Positions 19,828 through 32,600 of a DNA stretch of 64,000 bases are shown in pieces. A model generated the notes under the pieces. It was given only the letters and a program-made list of their open reading frames with translations. It ran no database searches and had not been told where the DNA came from. Position 1 is the first letter of the stretch. Every line of letters starts with the position of its first letter. The position numbers were made by a program, and so were the translations under genes. This stretch comes from Rhododendron vialii (taxonomy: Eukaryota; Streptophyta; Magnoliopsida; Ericales; Ericaceae), in assembly GCF_030253575.1 (NCBI RefSeq), contig NC_080562.1:43708352-43772351 (forward strand), given 5' to 3'.

Positions 19828-21190
19828 ACTACCAAACGCAGCAGAGGTCTGCCATGACCACTCAACAATATGCAGAATTAACAATTTAAAATATCAACAT
19901 GGCACGAAGTGGAGAATGGAATCACCATCTCAATTCTCAGTTAATATAATTTTAGAACCTTGCATGATATCAAAGCCTTTCTCCTTAGCAAATGGGACAA
20001 GTGAAGAACCTTTCTTACTAAAAGTGGTAGTTGAAAGCCAAGACCTGCTCAAGGTCTAGCGATGAGACTTCACATTCTCGTCACTTTATGCGATCAATGA
20101 CAGCCCTCTAATACACCACGCAAAGTTCAATGACCAAGAAAATTCCTTGGACACTAATTTTAGCATATTGGTCCTCTGGGAGATACTATAAGATTTATAA
20201 ACCATCCCGTACACGGTTTCTTGCGTCTAATGGGTTTCCATATGATTTGACTTTTCTGAGGACATGGACAGAAAGATGAAAAGTCTAAAATGTCTATAGC
20301 ATCTCTAGTTTATGGCAGCGAACTTTTGCTTGTAGTTTACATAGCACAATTTGGTTTGCTTTCCACAATGAAAGAAGTGCGATACAAATGTACAGTTTTT
20401 TGGTCCATCGGTGCAACCCCCGTTAAGATGTTCAGAAAAAATTACAAGTCTACAAACCGCTGTGAAAGAGAGAGCTCCAAGAAATAACTTTGGCTCTACA
20501 TTCCACAAGTCAACACAAGAATCATCAGGATACGTGTGCATGTGCTCTACTCCAATACAATTTCCAGCACCTGAAAAGTAGTAGTTGGAGGAAAGAGCTA
20601 TTTTAAGAGTTCATTGCATCACTAACTCCTAAAAGTATTAGGCAAAAGCAAGTTGTGAACGGGGATCAAAAGGGGAGAAAATACAAGGCAGAAAACAATG
20701 ATACTATTATTCAAAGATGAAGCAGAAGGTTGTACAGCCCGTAACACATCCCATATTACCACTGAGAAACTCATAGCGGAAACTGTGGAATCCAGGATCG
20801 AACCTTGACCCGGCCTGAAAGATATTTCAGCGGAGAGTTATGAATTCTCTATTAGTATTGACAAAGTACAAATGCCGTTTCATATTTAATGAAGGTGGGA
20901 ATGGAACCTGTTTAGTGATGCAGGTGGTAATACTTACTAGTCGCTCATCAGAAAAAAGACACGTCAACACCGGGTGCACGCTAACTGTTCCATCAGCACT
21001 AAAGATTCTGTGTCTTATTGGTACTATACGAAAAGCCTCGTCTACCCTTTTCAGCATAACCATCCAGTACAAGAAGAAGGTACTTTACCTGAATTATTCA
21101 TCTTTGATAAAAGCTTGCTTCAAGATATGAACAGCAAGTAAATAGAAGTTCCTTACAATTACTTTCCCTGTTGAGGAGTTAAGAAAGGAT
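19828..21190. other. ZIP to PPR spacer, no gene seen
   Basis: Convergent spacer between the ZIP and PPR genes. Short open frames at 20290-20490 and 20840-21130 show no recognisable domain. Nothing else can be supported. Confidence 0.5.
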
Positions 21191-21194
21191 CTTG

Positions 21195-21415
21195 ATAACT
21201 CATGTGTCCGGATTAGCTTATGCACATCTCGACTAACCCTAGGGGCCCAAACCCACCGCCCACTTGTGGGGAGCTCAATTACATTCGGAGCAAAGCACCA
21301 TATGGACCAGCCCCAAAGGAGTTGATAGCACCTAAGAGGTTTCGAACCTGAGACCTTAGGAGGGAGCAAACCCCTACGTCTCAAGTCTTGACTACTAGGC
21401 TAACCCCTTGGGGTC
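21195..21415 (-). mobile_element. tRNA-derived SINE (Au/AngioSINE-like)
   Basis: Read on the minus strand, the head GGGGTTAGCCTAGTAGTCAA is an A-box region and GGTCTCAGGTTCGAAACC a clear B box. The tail GGTTAGTCGAGATGTGCATA ... CCGGACAC resembles the widely conserved 3' end of Au/Angio SINEs. It lies in the 3' flank of the PPR gene, in the same direction as that gene. Confidence 0.78.
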
Positions 21416-22233
21416 TTCCCAGAAAAAAAAAAATCTTAGGGGGTTGCAATCAGCAAAGAAGTATGGCATGGGACTTCTTTCTAACAAAGTACTCAACACC
21501 AGAAAATATAAGTTCAATAATTAATTTGTACACACATTTTTGGATGTAAAACATTTTACTTTGAAACAAATAAAGCCTGGCGATCCGGCTCAAAAGCTTT
21601 AGGAATATTGTCGTTTTCAGAAAAAACAAAACAAATAAAACAATCAACGCACCACATGCTTTAATAGATGAGATATTCTGATCAAGCACATTCATCCACT
21701 TTTCTCAGCTGAAAGACTCGACAAAATTACTCAGCATAGGCTTCCATCCTATTCTAGTCTATGGTTTTCCTTAACTTCTCACCCTCCACTGCACCTCCTA
21801 GCAAGTTCCTCAATCACTGCACCATCCAGTATACTGTTTGCTAATAGTTACAAGCTCATGTTCAATAGTTCAATCAAAAGAAGACAAGGCAATTGATACT
21901 TTGTCAAGAAGATAGGTTATAACCTCTTGTGCAAACTCTATGCAAAATGACACAATTACTAAAGCCTGGCTCAGGTGAACAACCCGTTCACAATGGGGAC
22001 AAGGCTCAGAGATACAATAGCTGACCACTAGTGAGCAACTTTTCACGGGAAAATGGAAAACTCAAGAAATATAAAATTCAAATAACATGATACGTCAAAT
22101 GGACGTTAGCATCTAAAGATTTCATCATCCAAATTTCATCCCATGTGCAGAAGTGAACACAGCAAAGGCCTTGAAATATCAGCAATGCTAAAAGGAGAAT
22201 TAACTTACAAATTTCCTTTCAGAAACACATTAT
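21416..22233. other. 3' flank of PPR gene
   Basis: Likely PPR 3' untranslated sequence and spacer. No gene, repeat or motif beyond A-rich runs was recognised. Confidence 0.45.
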
Positions 22234-24714
22234 TCAAATTGCTTTCCCGGTAATAAGTGGTTTTGGAGGAGACAGAGATCTAATTTCAGGAGCAGAACTA
22301 GGAAAAAGTGTGTTAAGCTTGTGCATGAGGATGTCAGCCCTTGATGGAATCTCATTCAAGAGGAATTGCTGAACAATTGGCTTCTTAAACCACTCCAAAA
22401 CAGAATCCCCAGGAGCCCTCAGAACAACCTTACTAACCTCAAAAGGCGATTCCACTGAGCTTAACATCTGTGCAACAACAATTTTTAGAGTAGGTCCCGT
22501 GACCAATTTCATTCTTCTTGGGACAACCCCATAGTACAACATTCGCTTCCGAAACCTATGGAGGGTGTGAACTACAGCTATCAGAGCTGCTCCAACAGAC
22601 AAGTTTCTCACGTCAAGTGACCAAGCTATATGCTGATCAAACACTATGGCCTTTGGGAAAAGCTTGTTCTCATATGCAACTTTCCACACGCAGCGAGCTC
22701 GGTTTATCTGGCCCATAAGAACAAGGTAATTAAGAAGAACATTCACAAAGTACCGTGCAGCACCCTCTTCCATCTCATAATCAATACCCTGGAAGAAATC
22801 CCTCACAAATGTCAATACAGGTTGTTTCCTCTGTTCTGGGCCCATAAAGAGTCCACACATGAAAGTGTGAGCCTTATGCCTTGTAGCCCCAAGGATTGAC
22901 ATCAAATGCCTCTCATTCTGCTCTTCCTGGCATCTCACAAGATGGGCTAGAATTGATGTGTAAAGTATGAGGTCAACTTTTGCGGCAGAATTCACGTAAG
23001 TTTCTAGAAGAGGTTTGGCAGAGTCATACAAACCATTCCTCATGCACGACTCAAAGAGCTGCCTGATTATAAAATTATTCGTTCTGATGCCGGAAGCACC
23101 CATGAAACGCAGCCACCTCAAAGAAAGATCGACAGAACCATCTTTGATGTAAACCATTAAAACATCACTAGCACTGACATCAACCGCATATCCCATAGCC
23201 TTCATTTCCAGTAATATTTTCGCGGCAACGTCCACAAGCTTCTTATTCGCTAGAAGTGTCAGAAGGGCAGTATAAGTACTTAGTCCTGGTCTCAAACCTG
23301 CATTGGTCATCGAGTTATAGAGCTTCATGGCAGCATCTACTTGACCAGAACCCGCATGCATTTCCAAGAGACAAGAATAGGTAGATGGGGTGGGTAGAAA
23401 TCCAGCCTTCTCCATATCTGAAAAGATTGACATAGCGATCTCAAGCTTTCCAGATTTCGCATGAGACTCGACAATCATAGTATACAAACCATAGTTTGGT
23501 CTAAATCCTGCTTTCTTCATCTCATCCCAAATTCTAAGTGCAGTTTCCAACTTCCCAGCCTTGGCAAACGACTCAATTAGGGAAACAAACATGGTTGCAG
23601 AAGGCCTGAGCCCCAAACTTTGCATTTCCATGTATAACTTCATTGAGGTGTCCAACCTACCGGCTTTACCCATCGAATCAACAAGGGAGGCAAATATGAG
23701 GAAACTCGGCCTGAAATTCTTTTCTTTCATCTCTTGGAAAAGCTTGGAAGCAGCATCAAGGCGGCCTGATTTCGCCAAACTCGGTATCATCAACTCGTAC
23801 GTTGATCCATCCAACGAGCACCCAGCTTTTTCCATACTTTCATATATCTCAAACGCTTTATAAGGCAAACCTTTGGTCAAGAACAAGGTTATAAGTGAAT
23901 TATAGGTTTGAGTATCGATCTTAGAACCAGATTCCTGAATCTTCTTGAAACAACAGAATGACACCTCCAATTTCTCTGCTTTTGCTAGATACTGAATGAC
24001 CCGATTGTAAGCGCAAAATGAAGACGTCCCATGTCTACTAGAATCACGAATCATGTCATCAAACAGCAACTGAATCCCATCAAAATCTCTGATCTGATTT
24101 AACCTATCGAAAAGTATAGCATAGCACTCATCATTAGGCAGGTACCATGATTGCCTCATCGCCCAACGAAACAAACTTAACGAAGCATCGGTATCAGCAA
24201 TAACCTTCAAGGCCTGAGTAACATGAGTCATGTTGGGCACAAACTGAAGTCTATCCAACTGGGTCTCCATTTCAGGGCCCCATTTCCACCTCTTTACAAT
24301 TTCCACAATTTTCAAGACAGCGGAAGCATTCAAAATTGGCTTCTTCAACCCACCCACCATTACATGGTCATCAAGCCCAGGCTCCACTGATCTTATGCCC
24401 TTACCGGAATAAATAACGCTACCGGATTCATCTAAATACTGTATAGCCTCAGTCCACTCGCTGGAATCAACATCGTTGTTCCCAGAACAGTAACTTCTAG
24501 CAAAAGTAGGGATCTTTGCAACAGAAAAGCAACTCCTAACAAGTTGAAAATTTGACATGAAATCATCCTCAGGGGAAAATGAAGTTGCCAGTCTGAAACA
24601 ATAGGCGTTGGGCAGGGCTGTAGCAGAATTCGAACTAGGGTTCTTCCTGACGAGATACAAAGTATCGAGTATATACCTAGTTCGTCTAGGGCAGAGAAGA
24701 CCCAAACGATTCAT
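22234..24714 (-). CDS. Pentatricopeptide repeat protein, EMB2217-like
   Basis: One uninterrupted 826-codon frame, as is typical of plant PPR genes. The N-terminus (MNRLGLLCPRRTRYIL) is basic and hydroxylated, a likely mitochondrial presequence. From about residue 195 to 530 there are tandem ~35-residue P-type PPR units, recognised by repeated TYxxLI, GRLDAASKLFQEM, AGKLETALRIWDEM and AGFRPNYGLYTMIVESHAKS-like steps. The last ~280 residues form a non-repeat domain with no DYW or E motif. PPR proteins bind single-stranded organelle RNA for processing, splicing or translation; the RNA target is unknown. Position and length fit Arabidopsis At1g79490 (EMB2217), from memory, a gene needed for embryo development. 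The start is the first Met, followed by the targeting peptide. Confidence 0.94.
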   Translation of the reverse strand: MNRLGLLCPRRTRYILDTLYLVRKNPSSNSATALPNAYCFRLATSFSPEDDFMSNFQLVRSCFSVAKIPTFARSYCSGNNDVDSSEWTEAIQYLDESGSVIYSGKGIRSVEPGLDDHVMVGGLKKPILNASAVLKIVEIVKRWKWGPEMETQLDRLQFVPNMTHVTQALKVIADTDASLSLFRWAMRQSWYLPNDECYAILFDRLNQIRDFDGIQLLFDDMIRDSSRHGTSSFCAYNRVIQYLAKAEKLEVSFCCFKKIQESGSKIDTQTYNSLITLFLTKGLPYKAFEIYESMEKAGCSLDGSTYELMIPSLAKSGRLDAASKLFQEMKEKNFRPSFLIFASLVDSMGKAGRLDTSMKLYMEMQSLGLRPSATMFVSLIESFAKAGKLETALRIWDEMKKAGFRPNYGLYTMIVESHAKSGKLEIAMSIFSDMEKAGFLPTPSTYSCLLEMHAGSGQVDAAMKLYNSMTNAGLRPGLSTYTALLTLLANKKLVDVAAKILLEMKAMGYAVDVSASDVLMVYIKDGSVDLSLRWLRFMGASGIRTNNFIIRQLFESCMRNGLYDSAKPLLETYVNSAAKVDLILYTSILAHLVRCQEEQNERHLMSILGATRHKAHTFMCGLFMGPEQRKQPVLTFVRDFFQGIDYEMEEGAARYFVNVLLNYLVLMGQINRARCVWKVAYENKLFPKAIVFDQHIAWSLDVRNLSVGAALIAVVHTLHRFRKRMLYYGVVPRRMKLVTGPTLKIVVAQMLSSVESPFEVSKVVLRAPGDSVLEWFKKPIVQQFLLNEIPSRADILMHKLNTLFPSSAPEIRSLSPPKPLITGKAI

Positions 24715-26656
24715 TGCTCGGAATTTGTTAGGAATAGATATGCAACATGAAATTCGTGGATTTTGCGATGTCAGTGCTGTAAGTTGATAGATACAAAAGG
24801 GAGTTTGGGGCGGGCGGGGAAGACTTACAGTTACAAGGCGTCAAACTGTATTCGGTTTTGATGCGATGTTCTTTCTATTGAGCAATTAACCCTTTCCTTT
24901 CGTCAGAAAACAACGTGGAGGATGTAATGTAACCAAAGCCTCCATGTCTAACAACTCGAACCGCCAACGACTCAACAAGCGATTACTCCTACTACTGTAC
25001 TACACTGAAGTGAATGAGAGAGAAACCTATTAAAAAAAAAAGAAAATGAGAGAGAAACAAAGTGGGAAACAAGCGGACCGTTACCGGGTAAATAATACCG
25101 GATCTAATCCAAGGGCTCACGTTTTAAAGGGGAACAAGCGGATCGTTACCGGGTAAATAATACCGGATACGGGTCGCCCTCTCACTCGGGTTCCAAAACG
25201 GGTTAAAACAAATCACCCCTTCAGTTCAGTTCACGCGATCTCAGACCAGAGAAAAGAGAGACAGAGAGAAGTCAGAACGAAGAAGAAGAAGAACGGGTTA
25301 AAGTTTTCTCATTGATTCTTAAAATGAAGGGACCTGAAAAGAAAGGGAGGAAAATAGCAATATACAATATGAGTTGTAAAAGAAAAGGGAAACGGAAAAA
25401 GAAGCAAAATATCTTTTTCATTTCTTCCCCTTGGTTCCCAGAAAATACATAAATAAATAATCTTTGCCTTGGATTTTTTTTTTTTTTTCGTGTCTAAGAA
25501 CCAATAAAAAAAAACGAGGGAGAACAATTCTTTTTCCTTCCTTTCACTTGCCCGCCCCCCCATGGTCCAAACAAACACAAAAGATTTCTAGAAATAGTCA
25601 TTAGGACTTTAGGGCCATGAAGGATAATATTAGAGAAATTAGAGTCAATCTTTTTTTTTGTGTGTGTGTGGAAAAGGAGCATCATGGACTCTACTCTGAC
25701 TCAATTCAATTATTTTTGACGACTCTGACTCGGTTCAATTATTCAATCATGAGCAGATGAACTCAAAGATTGGTATGGGGTATTCATTTTCTCTAATTCA
25801 AAAAAAAATGTAATCACGATTTTGAATTATTCTATGTTTGTTTATTTGAGACCAAGGAAATATTTTGTACTACCAAAAAAGTTTTAAAGAACTTTGGTGC
25901 TCTATGTGTAACAAATCTGCAAATCAAGTAGGAGTTGTTACTGATCCTATAGTTTGTTTTTTTGAAAATCCTATAGTTTGTTAGTAGTTGCATATTTCCT
26001 ACGGCTTGAAAAGCACGGAGGTGTAGAGCTATTTGCAGGGACATCTATGATTGTATTTATAACTATATGATGGATTATTTACCCAGAAAAAAAACTGTCA
26101 TGGATTGGCAGACGTCTGCGCTTATCCAATAAGAAGCAGATGGAGTGATTCAACCAGCGGCCTAAATTCAAGTAAAGTGCAATTCAATTCATGATACTTT
26201 TTGTGTATCTGGGTGGTGGGGGTGGTGGAGGAAGGGAGCATTGAGTGGAAAGGAAGTAAAACAAAAGGGGCAGTCCCAAAAACTCCACTTTTCCATTTTT
26301 TGACAGAGCCAAGCAAGCATATATCCCCAACTTCGACAATAAGAAAGATCTTAGAACCCAACCAGGTGGTGTACCACTTAGCAGCCCCATATAAAAGTAC
26401 TGTAAAATACACCCTCTGGTCACTGATTTCTCTCTCTTACTCAGAGAGCTTTTTGATCCTTTTTTCTTTTTTTCTTTTTTTTTTTTTAAGGTTTCTTCGG
26501 TTGCACATCTCCAGATATAAGGATATCACTGAGACAGTGCAAAGTTAGTTGCGAAAGAATCAACTTTAGAATGGCCAGCATTCTTTTGCATGTTCCCCCC
26601 TTGCTCATGTTCTAGCTAAGCCCGGGACCTTTCCTTTTGTTCATTCTATACATGCC
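24715..26656. other. PPR/X8 divergent spacer
   Basis: It holds the promoters of the PPR gene (minus) and X8 gene (plus). A 65-bp tandem duplication lies at 25071-25170. Purine-rich sequence at 25250-25300 could be a leader, but no coding exon follows. No transposon with clear ends was seen, unlike the other divergent gaps in the window. Confidence 0.5.
25071..25170. repeat. 65-bp period tandem duplication
   Basis: AAGCGGACCGTTACCGGGTA at 25071 recurs at 25136 with one change (GGATCG). The shared part is about 34 bp and includes TACCGGGTAAATAATACCGG, itself an imperfect palindrome. Confidence 0.8.
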
Positions 26657-26662
26657 TATAAA
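26657..26662 (+). promoter_or_regulatory. Candidate TATA box of X8 gene
   Basis: TATAAA inside CATGCCTATAAAGGCC, 144 bases before the X8 start codon. The spacing is plausible for a plant core promoter with a ~110-base leader. No transcript evidence is available here. Confidence 0.5.
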
Positions 26663-26805
26663 GGCCTGTCCGAGCCTATATGTTATATGAGCTCCTTCTT
26701 CATGCTGCCCATTTGTTCCAAGTTGAATTTTAGACCAGAAACAGCTTTCTTTCAAGTTCTTGGTCTTGATTACTGGAATAGCATTTTAGCATTAGTTTTG
26801 GGACA

Positions 26806-28709
26806 ATGGAAAGCAGCAGAAATCTCCAAGTAAAAATTGTCATCTTGGGTCTCCACTTGTGTGTTGCTGCTCTTTCCTTCTCTCATTGCGGTAAGTTGGC
26901 TAATATTTTTATCTCCTCATGCGTACTTATTCTAGTGTTAATTGTTCTGATTATATTAGCCAAGCACGTATTGTATATTGTTTAATTAGCAACTGCTTAA
27001 ATAGAAGTTTGGTACTTCATATTTGCTTCTAATTACAACCTTAGAACTGCTACTTGATGGTCTTGTTGAAATACATTGACCCTAGAAGTGCTTTATTTAC
27101 TATGTTCTGTCAATGTGATTAGCCACTCAAGATTATTGTGATGTGCCCTAAATACATAAAATAGTGATTATCATCACTCTATTGTGTACATTCTTCGCAA
27201 TTGGTCAGTGTACCTGTTTCACATTTTGCACTCTAGGTCTTAGTATGCCCCCAACAAGTGGGTAGCTTGGCCTCCCGTCTAACCAGTAAACTTCTTTATA
27301 ACCAGTATAATGGCCGTTGAAAACTAGGAAGAATGCTCATTTCCATTTCCTGATTAACTGTCAATATCATAGGCATCTCTTGCGGTAAATAAGAACAATT
27401 GTGACTTAGAAAACTTTTGCAGTAGGCATCCAAGTAAATATAAATATGAGTTGGTTCCAACTTGCATATGCAAGAAAGACACCACACATTCGTCACTTTG
27501 ACTTCTTTTTTTTCAAGTCTTTTTACTCATCATTGTCTATGCTGAGCAGATGCAAGAAGATCAATGCACCTAGAAAGAGATGATTACAGACATCCAAGAT
27601 CAGGCTCAATCATCAGACGCGCAAAGAGAATCCAAGTATCAAAGCGCTTTGACATCGATAGTGCACAATTGGATGATTCAAATACAGAACCTAATTATGG
27701 CGTGAGTTCACCATTCTCTTTGCCACCTTATGAGTCTCTTGCTCCCATGCCCTTACCCGAAAATGCCCCTCCGTACTGTACTTATCCACCATTTACCTCA
27801 CAACCTCCACCTTCCACAACCATTCCATTTCCACCTCCTACTGGTGGATCAGGAGGAGGAGGAGGTAGTTACACGCCATCACTACCACCACCTTCCTCCT
27901 TTTCTACACCAACACTTCCCTTCCTAACCCCACCTCCAAGCCCAGAAGGGTCTGGTGGCGGAGTCTCAAGCCCACCACAATCCATTCCATCTCCAATCCC
28001 AAATCCACCACAAATTGTTCCCAGCCCTCCTACTTCTGTTGTTCCAAGCCCCCCTCCAGGATCTGTAGTATCAGGTCCTCCAACCTTTGTCCCGAGTCCA
28101 ACTCAACCCGTTTTTAGCCCGCCTTATTACTTTGAGCCTAGCCCACCAAGCACTGTTGTCCCAAACCCGCCTTTTAGTGTTCCATCAGGCCCATCCATAT
28201 TTGTCCCGAGCCCGCCCGTGTTTCAGCCACCAGTAGTGTATCCCCCACCTGCGGTGCCACCACCTCCAAGGACCACCCCATTTTCAGCGTTGTGGTGCGT
28301 TTCAAAGCCGACAGTCCCAGATCCAATCATTCAAGAGGCTATGAACTATGCTTGTGCGTCTGGAGGTGATTGTGATTCCATTCAGCCAAATGGATCATGT
28401 TTTCAGCCCAACACATTGTTGGCACACGCTTCGTATGCGTTCAATAGCTACTGGCAAAGAACCAAGGTAGCGGGTGGCACGTGTGAGTTTGGAGGCACAG
28501 CCATGCTGGTCACTGTGGATCCAAGTGAGTACTCTACTACTCTGCCTCCATCCCTCTCTGCATGTTACTATTTTGTTGACTTATAATTTCGATCCCGGGT
28601 ATGAAAAACATGTACTATGCTTTCGTTCCTCTCCTACTCCACAATAATCGCTAATCTCTTTTCACCTTTCCCCACAGGCTATGATGGCTGCCACTTCGTC
28701 TACTACTGA
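26806..28709 (+). CDS. Secreted proline-rich X8-domain protein
   Basis: Three exons (26806-26890, 27550-28524, 28678-28709) with phases G|AT and A|GC give 363 residues. Exon 1 is almost wholly a signal peptide (hydrophobic core VIVILGLHLC-like, then ALSFSHCG). Residues ~80-270 are a Pro-rich, extensin-like linker with repeated PSPP, PPP and SGPP motifs and a GGSGGGGGS spacer. Residues ~275-363 form an X8 domain (CBM43): LWCVSKP, MNYACASGGDC, GSCFQP, HASYAFNSYWQ, GGTCEFGGTA and the last YDGCHFVYY, with the six expected cysteines. X8 domains bind beta-1,3-glucan (callose), so a cell-wall or plasmodesmal role is inferred. No C-terminal GPI-anchor signal follows. Without splicing at 28524 the frame would end falsely at 28586. 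It matches At1g79480 in place, from memory. Confidence 0.94.
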
Positions 28710-29310
28710 TCGAGGTTATATATTGTACTACAAAGAAACCAAGAAGATCATCCATCAACCCATATGCTCTCTCTAAAAAATAACACCACTACATGATCAA
28801 TGGAAGCCTATTGGAGAGGTCGCTTTTCAACACTCCAATCATTTTCTTACCGAATGCAAATTTTGTAACTAAAGATAGAATTTGTTGCAATACTTTTGAA
28901 TATATATATACACACATTCACTCAAATAAGATATGAGGAAATCTTTTCTAGTCAATAGCATTCGAGAACAATTGCATTGTTTATATGTATAGAGATTAAT
29001 AAAGGAAGTTGGAGGACTGGTTGGGACTCGATGTTATTTTATTCTGTCATCAATGTTAGTATTTTACTGCATTGTTTGTCACCACGCCAGTTTCAATAGC
29101 CAATGTCAAAAATAAAGAACACATAGACATGTTACATATGCTACAATTCCTTTCTCCAGTTTAATTTTTCCCATCACGCAATTACCATGCTATCAAAGAC
29201 AAAAGAGACTTAAAAAAATATTCAGTATACCGCAATATAGATGACACACAACACAAATACAAAATGCCAATCCAAATTTAGATGTGTTCATTGCAAAGGT
29301 TGCACTGCAG
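28710..29310. other. X8/KS convergent spacer
   Basis: 3' flank of X8 with AT-rich sequence and a short TATATATATACACACA run (28903-28917). No gene seen. Confidence 0.5.
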
Positions 29311-29480
29311 AGACCAATTCAACAACATCAACAATAACAGAACCCATGTAGTCCCCAACCATTGGGGATATAGGCGGGGGAGGATTGGAGATAGACCTAA
29401 TCTTTGGCAATATGCACAAAGTGACAGCTCTCAGAATACCACTGAAATAGTGGCCCCCTATTGCAGTGTTGAGACCAATT
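29310..29480 (+). mobile_element. Degenerate SINE-like fragment
   Basis: The sequence CAACATCAACAATAACAGAAC followed by CCATTGGGGATATAGGCGGGGG resembles the ACAAC-repeat end and GTGGGGTCTGGGGAGGG core of common plant SINEs. It is diverged and its ends cannot be set. Confidence 0.4.
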
Positions 29481-29618
29481 CAACAAAATATAAGACAAAT
29501 TTTCTTTTAGTCAAGGCACATAATCTTCCCCCTCACTACATCAACTTCTGACTGTGAGTCAGTCCAGTTGTCCACCTGTAAAATTGGCTACATATGGAAA
29601 CCCAAACAAAGGTCCCTT

Positions 29619-32600
29619 TTATACAGAAAGGGAAAGTGGTTCGTGAAGAATAGCTTTCACAACATGGATCATGTCATGTGAAGTGAATCCGTCGTCCTTC
29701 ATGTAAAATAGATTTAGCACTCTGCTCATATTCCAGAACAAGTTCTTGCAGGCTCGTGGAACCATGCTGCTTTTTGTCTCCAAAACTAATCTCAGCAGTT
29801 CTCTTCTCTGACTCACAATGGAACTCTTGATAGCTCTCGTCGATTCTTCAGCAGAAACAGCTCCACTGCTATGAATCATGTGCAGTGATACAGCATTTAA
29901 TTTACCTTCCTTGGATTCCCTCTGCAATACAAAAGCTAAGCGAGTCAAATCCTCCAAAACTGATCGTACATGTAATCATAGTGACAATAAGGGACGCCAT
30001 TTTTAAAATACCTCAAAGCTGCGGATGTCGTTGAGAAGACGCCCAGAAGTGCCCATAATCTTGAACAGATTTTGGTATTCAGAACTTGAAACAACAACAT
30101 CAGAGAGTATCGGCCCAACAAGATAAAGAGTTGGGAGAACAATAGGTCCCAAGGCAAACGACACAACCCCATTGCTCATATATTCTTCCAATGTTGGCAA
30201 TGAATTCTCACTAGTCCATTTAGCTTCTCTCCACATAGAATGGAGCAAATCCAACCACTGCCAGATAAACATAGCCCATCATCCTTTTATTCAAATAAAG
30301 AATAAGGTTCAACACAGGGAAAGCCCCTGCCCCAGGGCTTGCATACCATCACAACTTCCCAGTCAAGATTGTTTCCAAAAAATCTTAATTAAAAGAAAAT
30401 GGTAACATAATAATAATGCAGACCCCAAAGCAAAATCAAATAGAAAATCATATTGGTGGGAAAAGCAGGATCAATCACTAAATCCAAATCTCCCCCTTCT
30501 ACAGTCATGACCCAAATGCAACCTTCAGTGTTACAAGGGTAGCCATTTAAGGTTGTTTTTGTTTTTGTTTTTGTTATTTATTTATTTTTTGTACAAGAAA
30601 ATGCCCACAAAGAAACACTGACTACTAAAGAATACGATGTTGTATAGTGCCCCTACGAGAAAGAACAGGCGAGGAGTAAACATTTGAGAAGGTAGAAGAA
30701 TGAGAAAAAAATAGTTGATTATTGTGCTTCTTATAAATGCTTTTAGGCGACAAACCTCGATATACTCCAGTGTTTTCAACTTTCAACATGTAGCAGAAGA
30801 CTTCAACAAACACAACAACGCTTCTTAACTTGTCACACCATAATATCAAATGAGCTGTAATTGTAGTAACGGGAATACATAAAAAGGTATAAAGATAAGT
30901 ACAGCAACGACCATATCTCACAATGTCAATTACGTGGGTTGTTACATTGCGTCCCTGAAATGTGAACGCCTTAGCTCCAATCTCACAGATTGTGCTGTGA
31001 AGTGCAGAGAATATGATCTGAACATGCTCGGAACAACAATCAGCGGTCAAATTTACATCCCATCTGTGGTGCATATTAAACTATCACATTTCTGTTGAAA
31101 ACAATAAAGATAATTGGCAGAAATTACAGACCAAAAATATGCCCAGACAAAAAGAGCAAGCAAGGAGATAAAGAAACATACTTCTCAACCAACTGAATTA
31201 GGTTCTCTAATTCCACTAGAGAACCACCGATGTCAAAGAAGTCGTCAACGACTGTGGTAAGCACCCCATTTTTGGCCCATGAAATACGAGCATCATATAG
31301 TTCAGGAGAGAAAAGGGTTGCAGCAGCAGAGAAGTAACAGTATGCTGTCTTCTGCCTGGCAAACTTTAGCTTGTCTAGCCTTGTCTCTGCAACCCACCTG
31401 ATGACATGGGGAGGAATACATCACCATTCTTTTACATATACGAAATTCAGCAAGACATTACTAGTTACTAAATCATGCACACTGGAAAGCCAATAATTTT
31501 CTTTGGCTATATTAGTTTATACACCTCTCAAGATATTTGAGCTCTTCATGGTGTATGGATTGGCAAATATTGAAGTCTTCCACTGCCAAATTTAGGAAGT
31601 CTTCGTTTCTAATATTGGATGAGCTGGCATAAGAACAGTGTATAGTCAAGAACTACACAAAAATCAAATATGAGCGATTTTTTTTTCAGCTGAAATTAAA
31701 GCCAGAAATAAGAAAATAGTTTCCTCCTTGAGATGAAAATGAACAAGAAAAAACAACCAGAGGTCTACCAATATGAAGTTTTCAGAATGGTTGTGCTATC
31801 TACGTAGTAATGCTCTATATTTCTTCTAATTGTTGCACGCTCTAAATTTGCATGGAAGGGAAACTTAAGGGCGTCGTCCACCTGAAATGAGGAATCATAA
31901 TTATTTGGTTGTTATTCATATCAGATGAGACAAAATGACAGTGTCCAAACAAATCTATCAGATGGGCTTGACCATTACCAAAGCATTAGAAGAAGTTACC
32001 TCTTGGCTAACATACTTATTGAATCTATCTGAATAAATCATACAATCATTTAACTTCTCTTTCAGGAAATGACTGGACCACGAGTGTTGTTCCTCCAAAG
32101 TCAATTCATGGGGATAGATAATGATCTCTGAAGCCCTATATAACTCAAGGGCATCACCAATGTGCTTTAGATGCCCAGCAGAGAAACTAGATTCATGCTT
32201 TCCTTCAGTTATTTGGGTCAAGGGATCTACACATGTCAAAGGAGCCAAACTTTCAGTAGGCAACACACAATCCTGAGATGATATTAAAGATTTAATACGT
32301 GGACTCCTAATCAACAAAGTACCTGAAGAGACATCATACCCATTAAAACGCAGTATCCGAAATGCCATAGCACAGGTGGCAGTGTCCAGGAATATCTCTT
32401 CATCCCCCCGCAGCCAGCATCTGTTTTTTTTTTTTTTTTTTTGGGTGGGTTAGGGGAAAGGCTCTAGTGTCATTTTCCAATATTCAAGAAGGTAGACAAG
32501 TCTATAAACTTGGTAAAAACAGTTTAAGGGATAAGACAAATCAAATTGATTCCAAGCTATCAATACTGGCACTTAAGTCTAAGTGGAAGAGTACCTGTAC

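Noticed and set aside
31958-32368. 136-codon minus frame starting MAFRILRF taken as a gene start
   Set aside because: It is internal to ent-kaurene synthase; the Met lies within exon 7 and the frame runs through intron 7.
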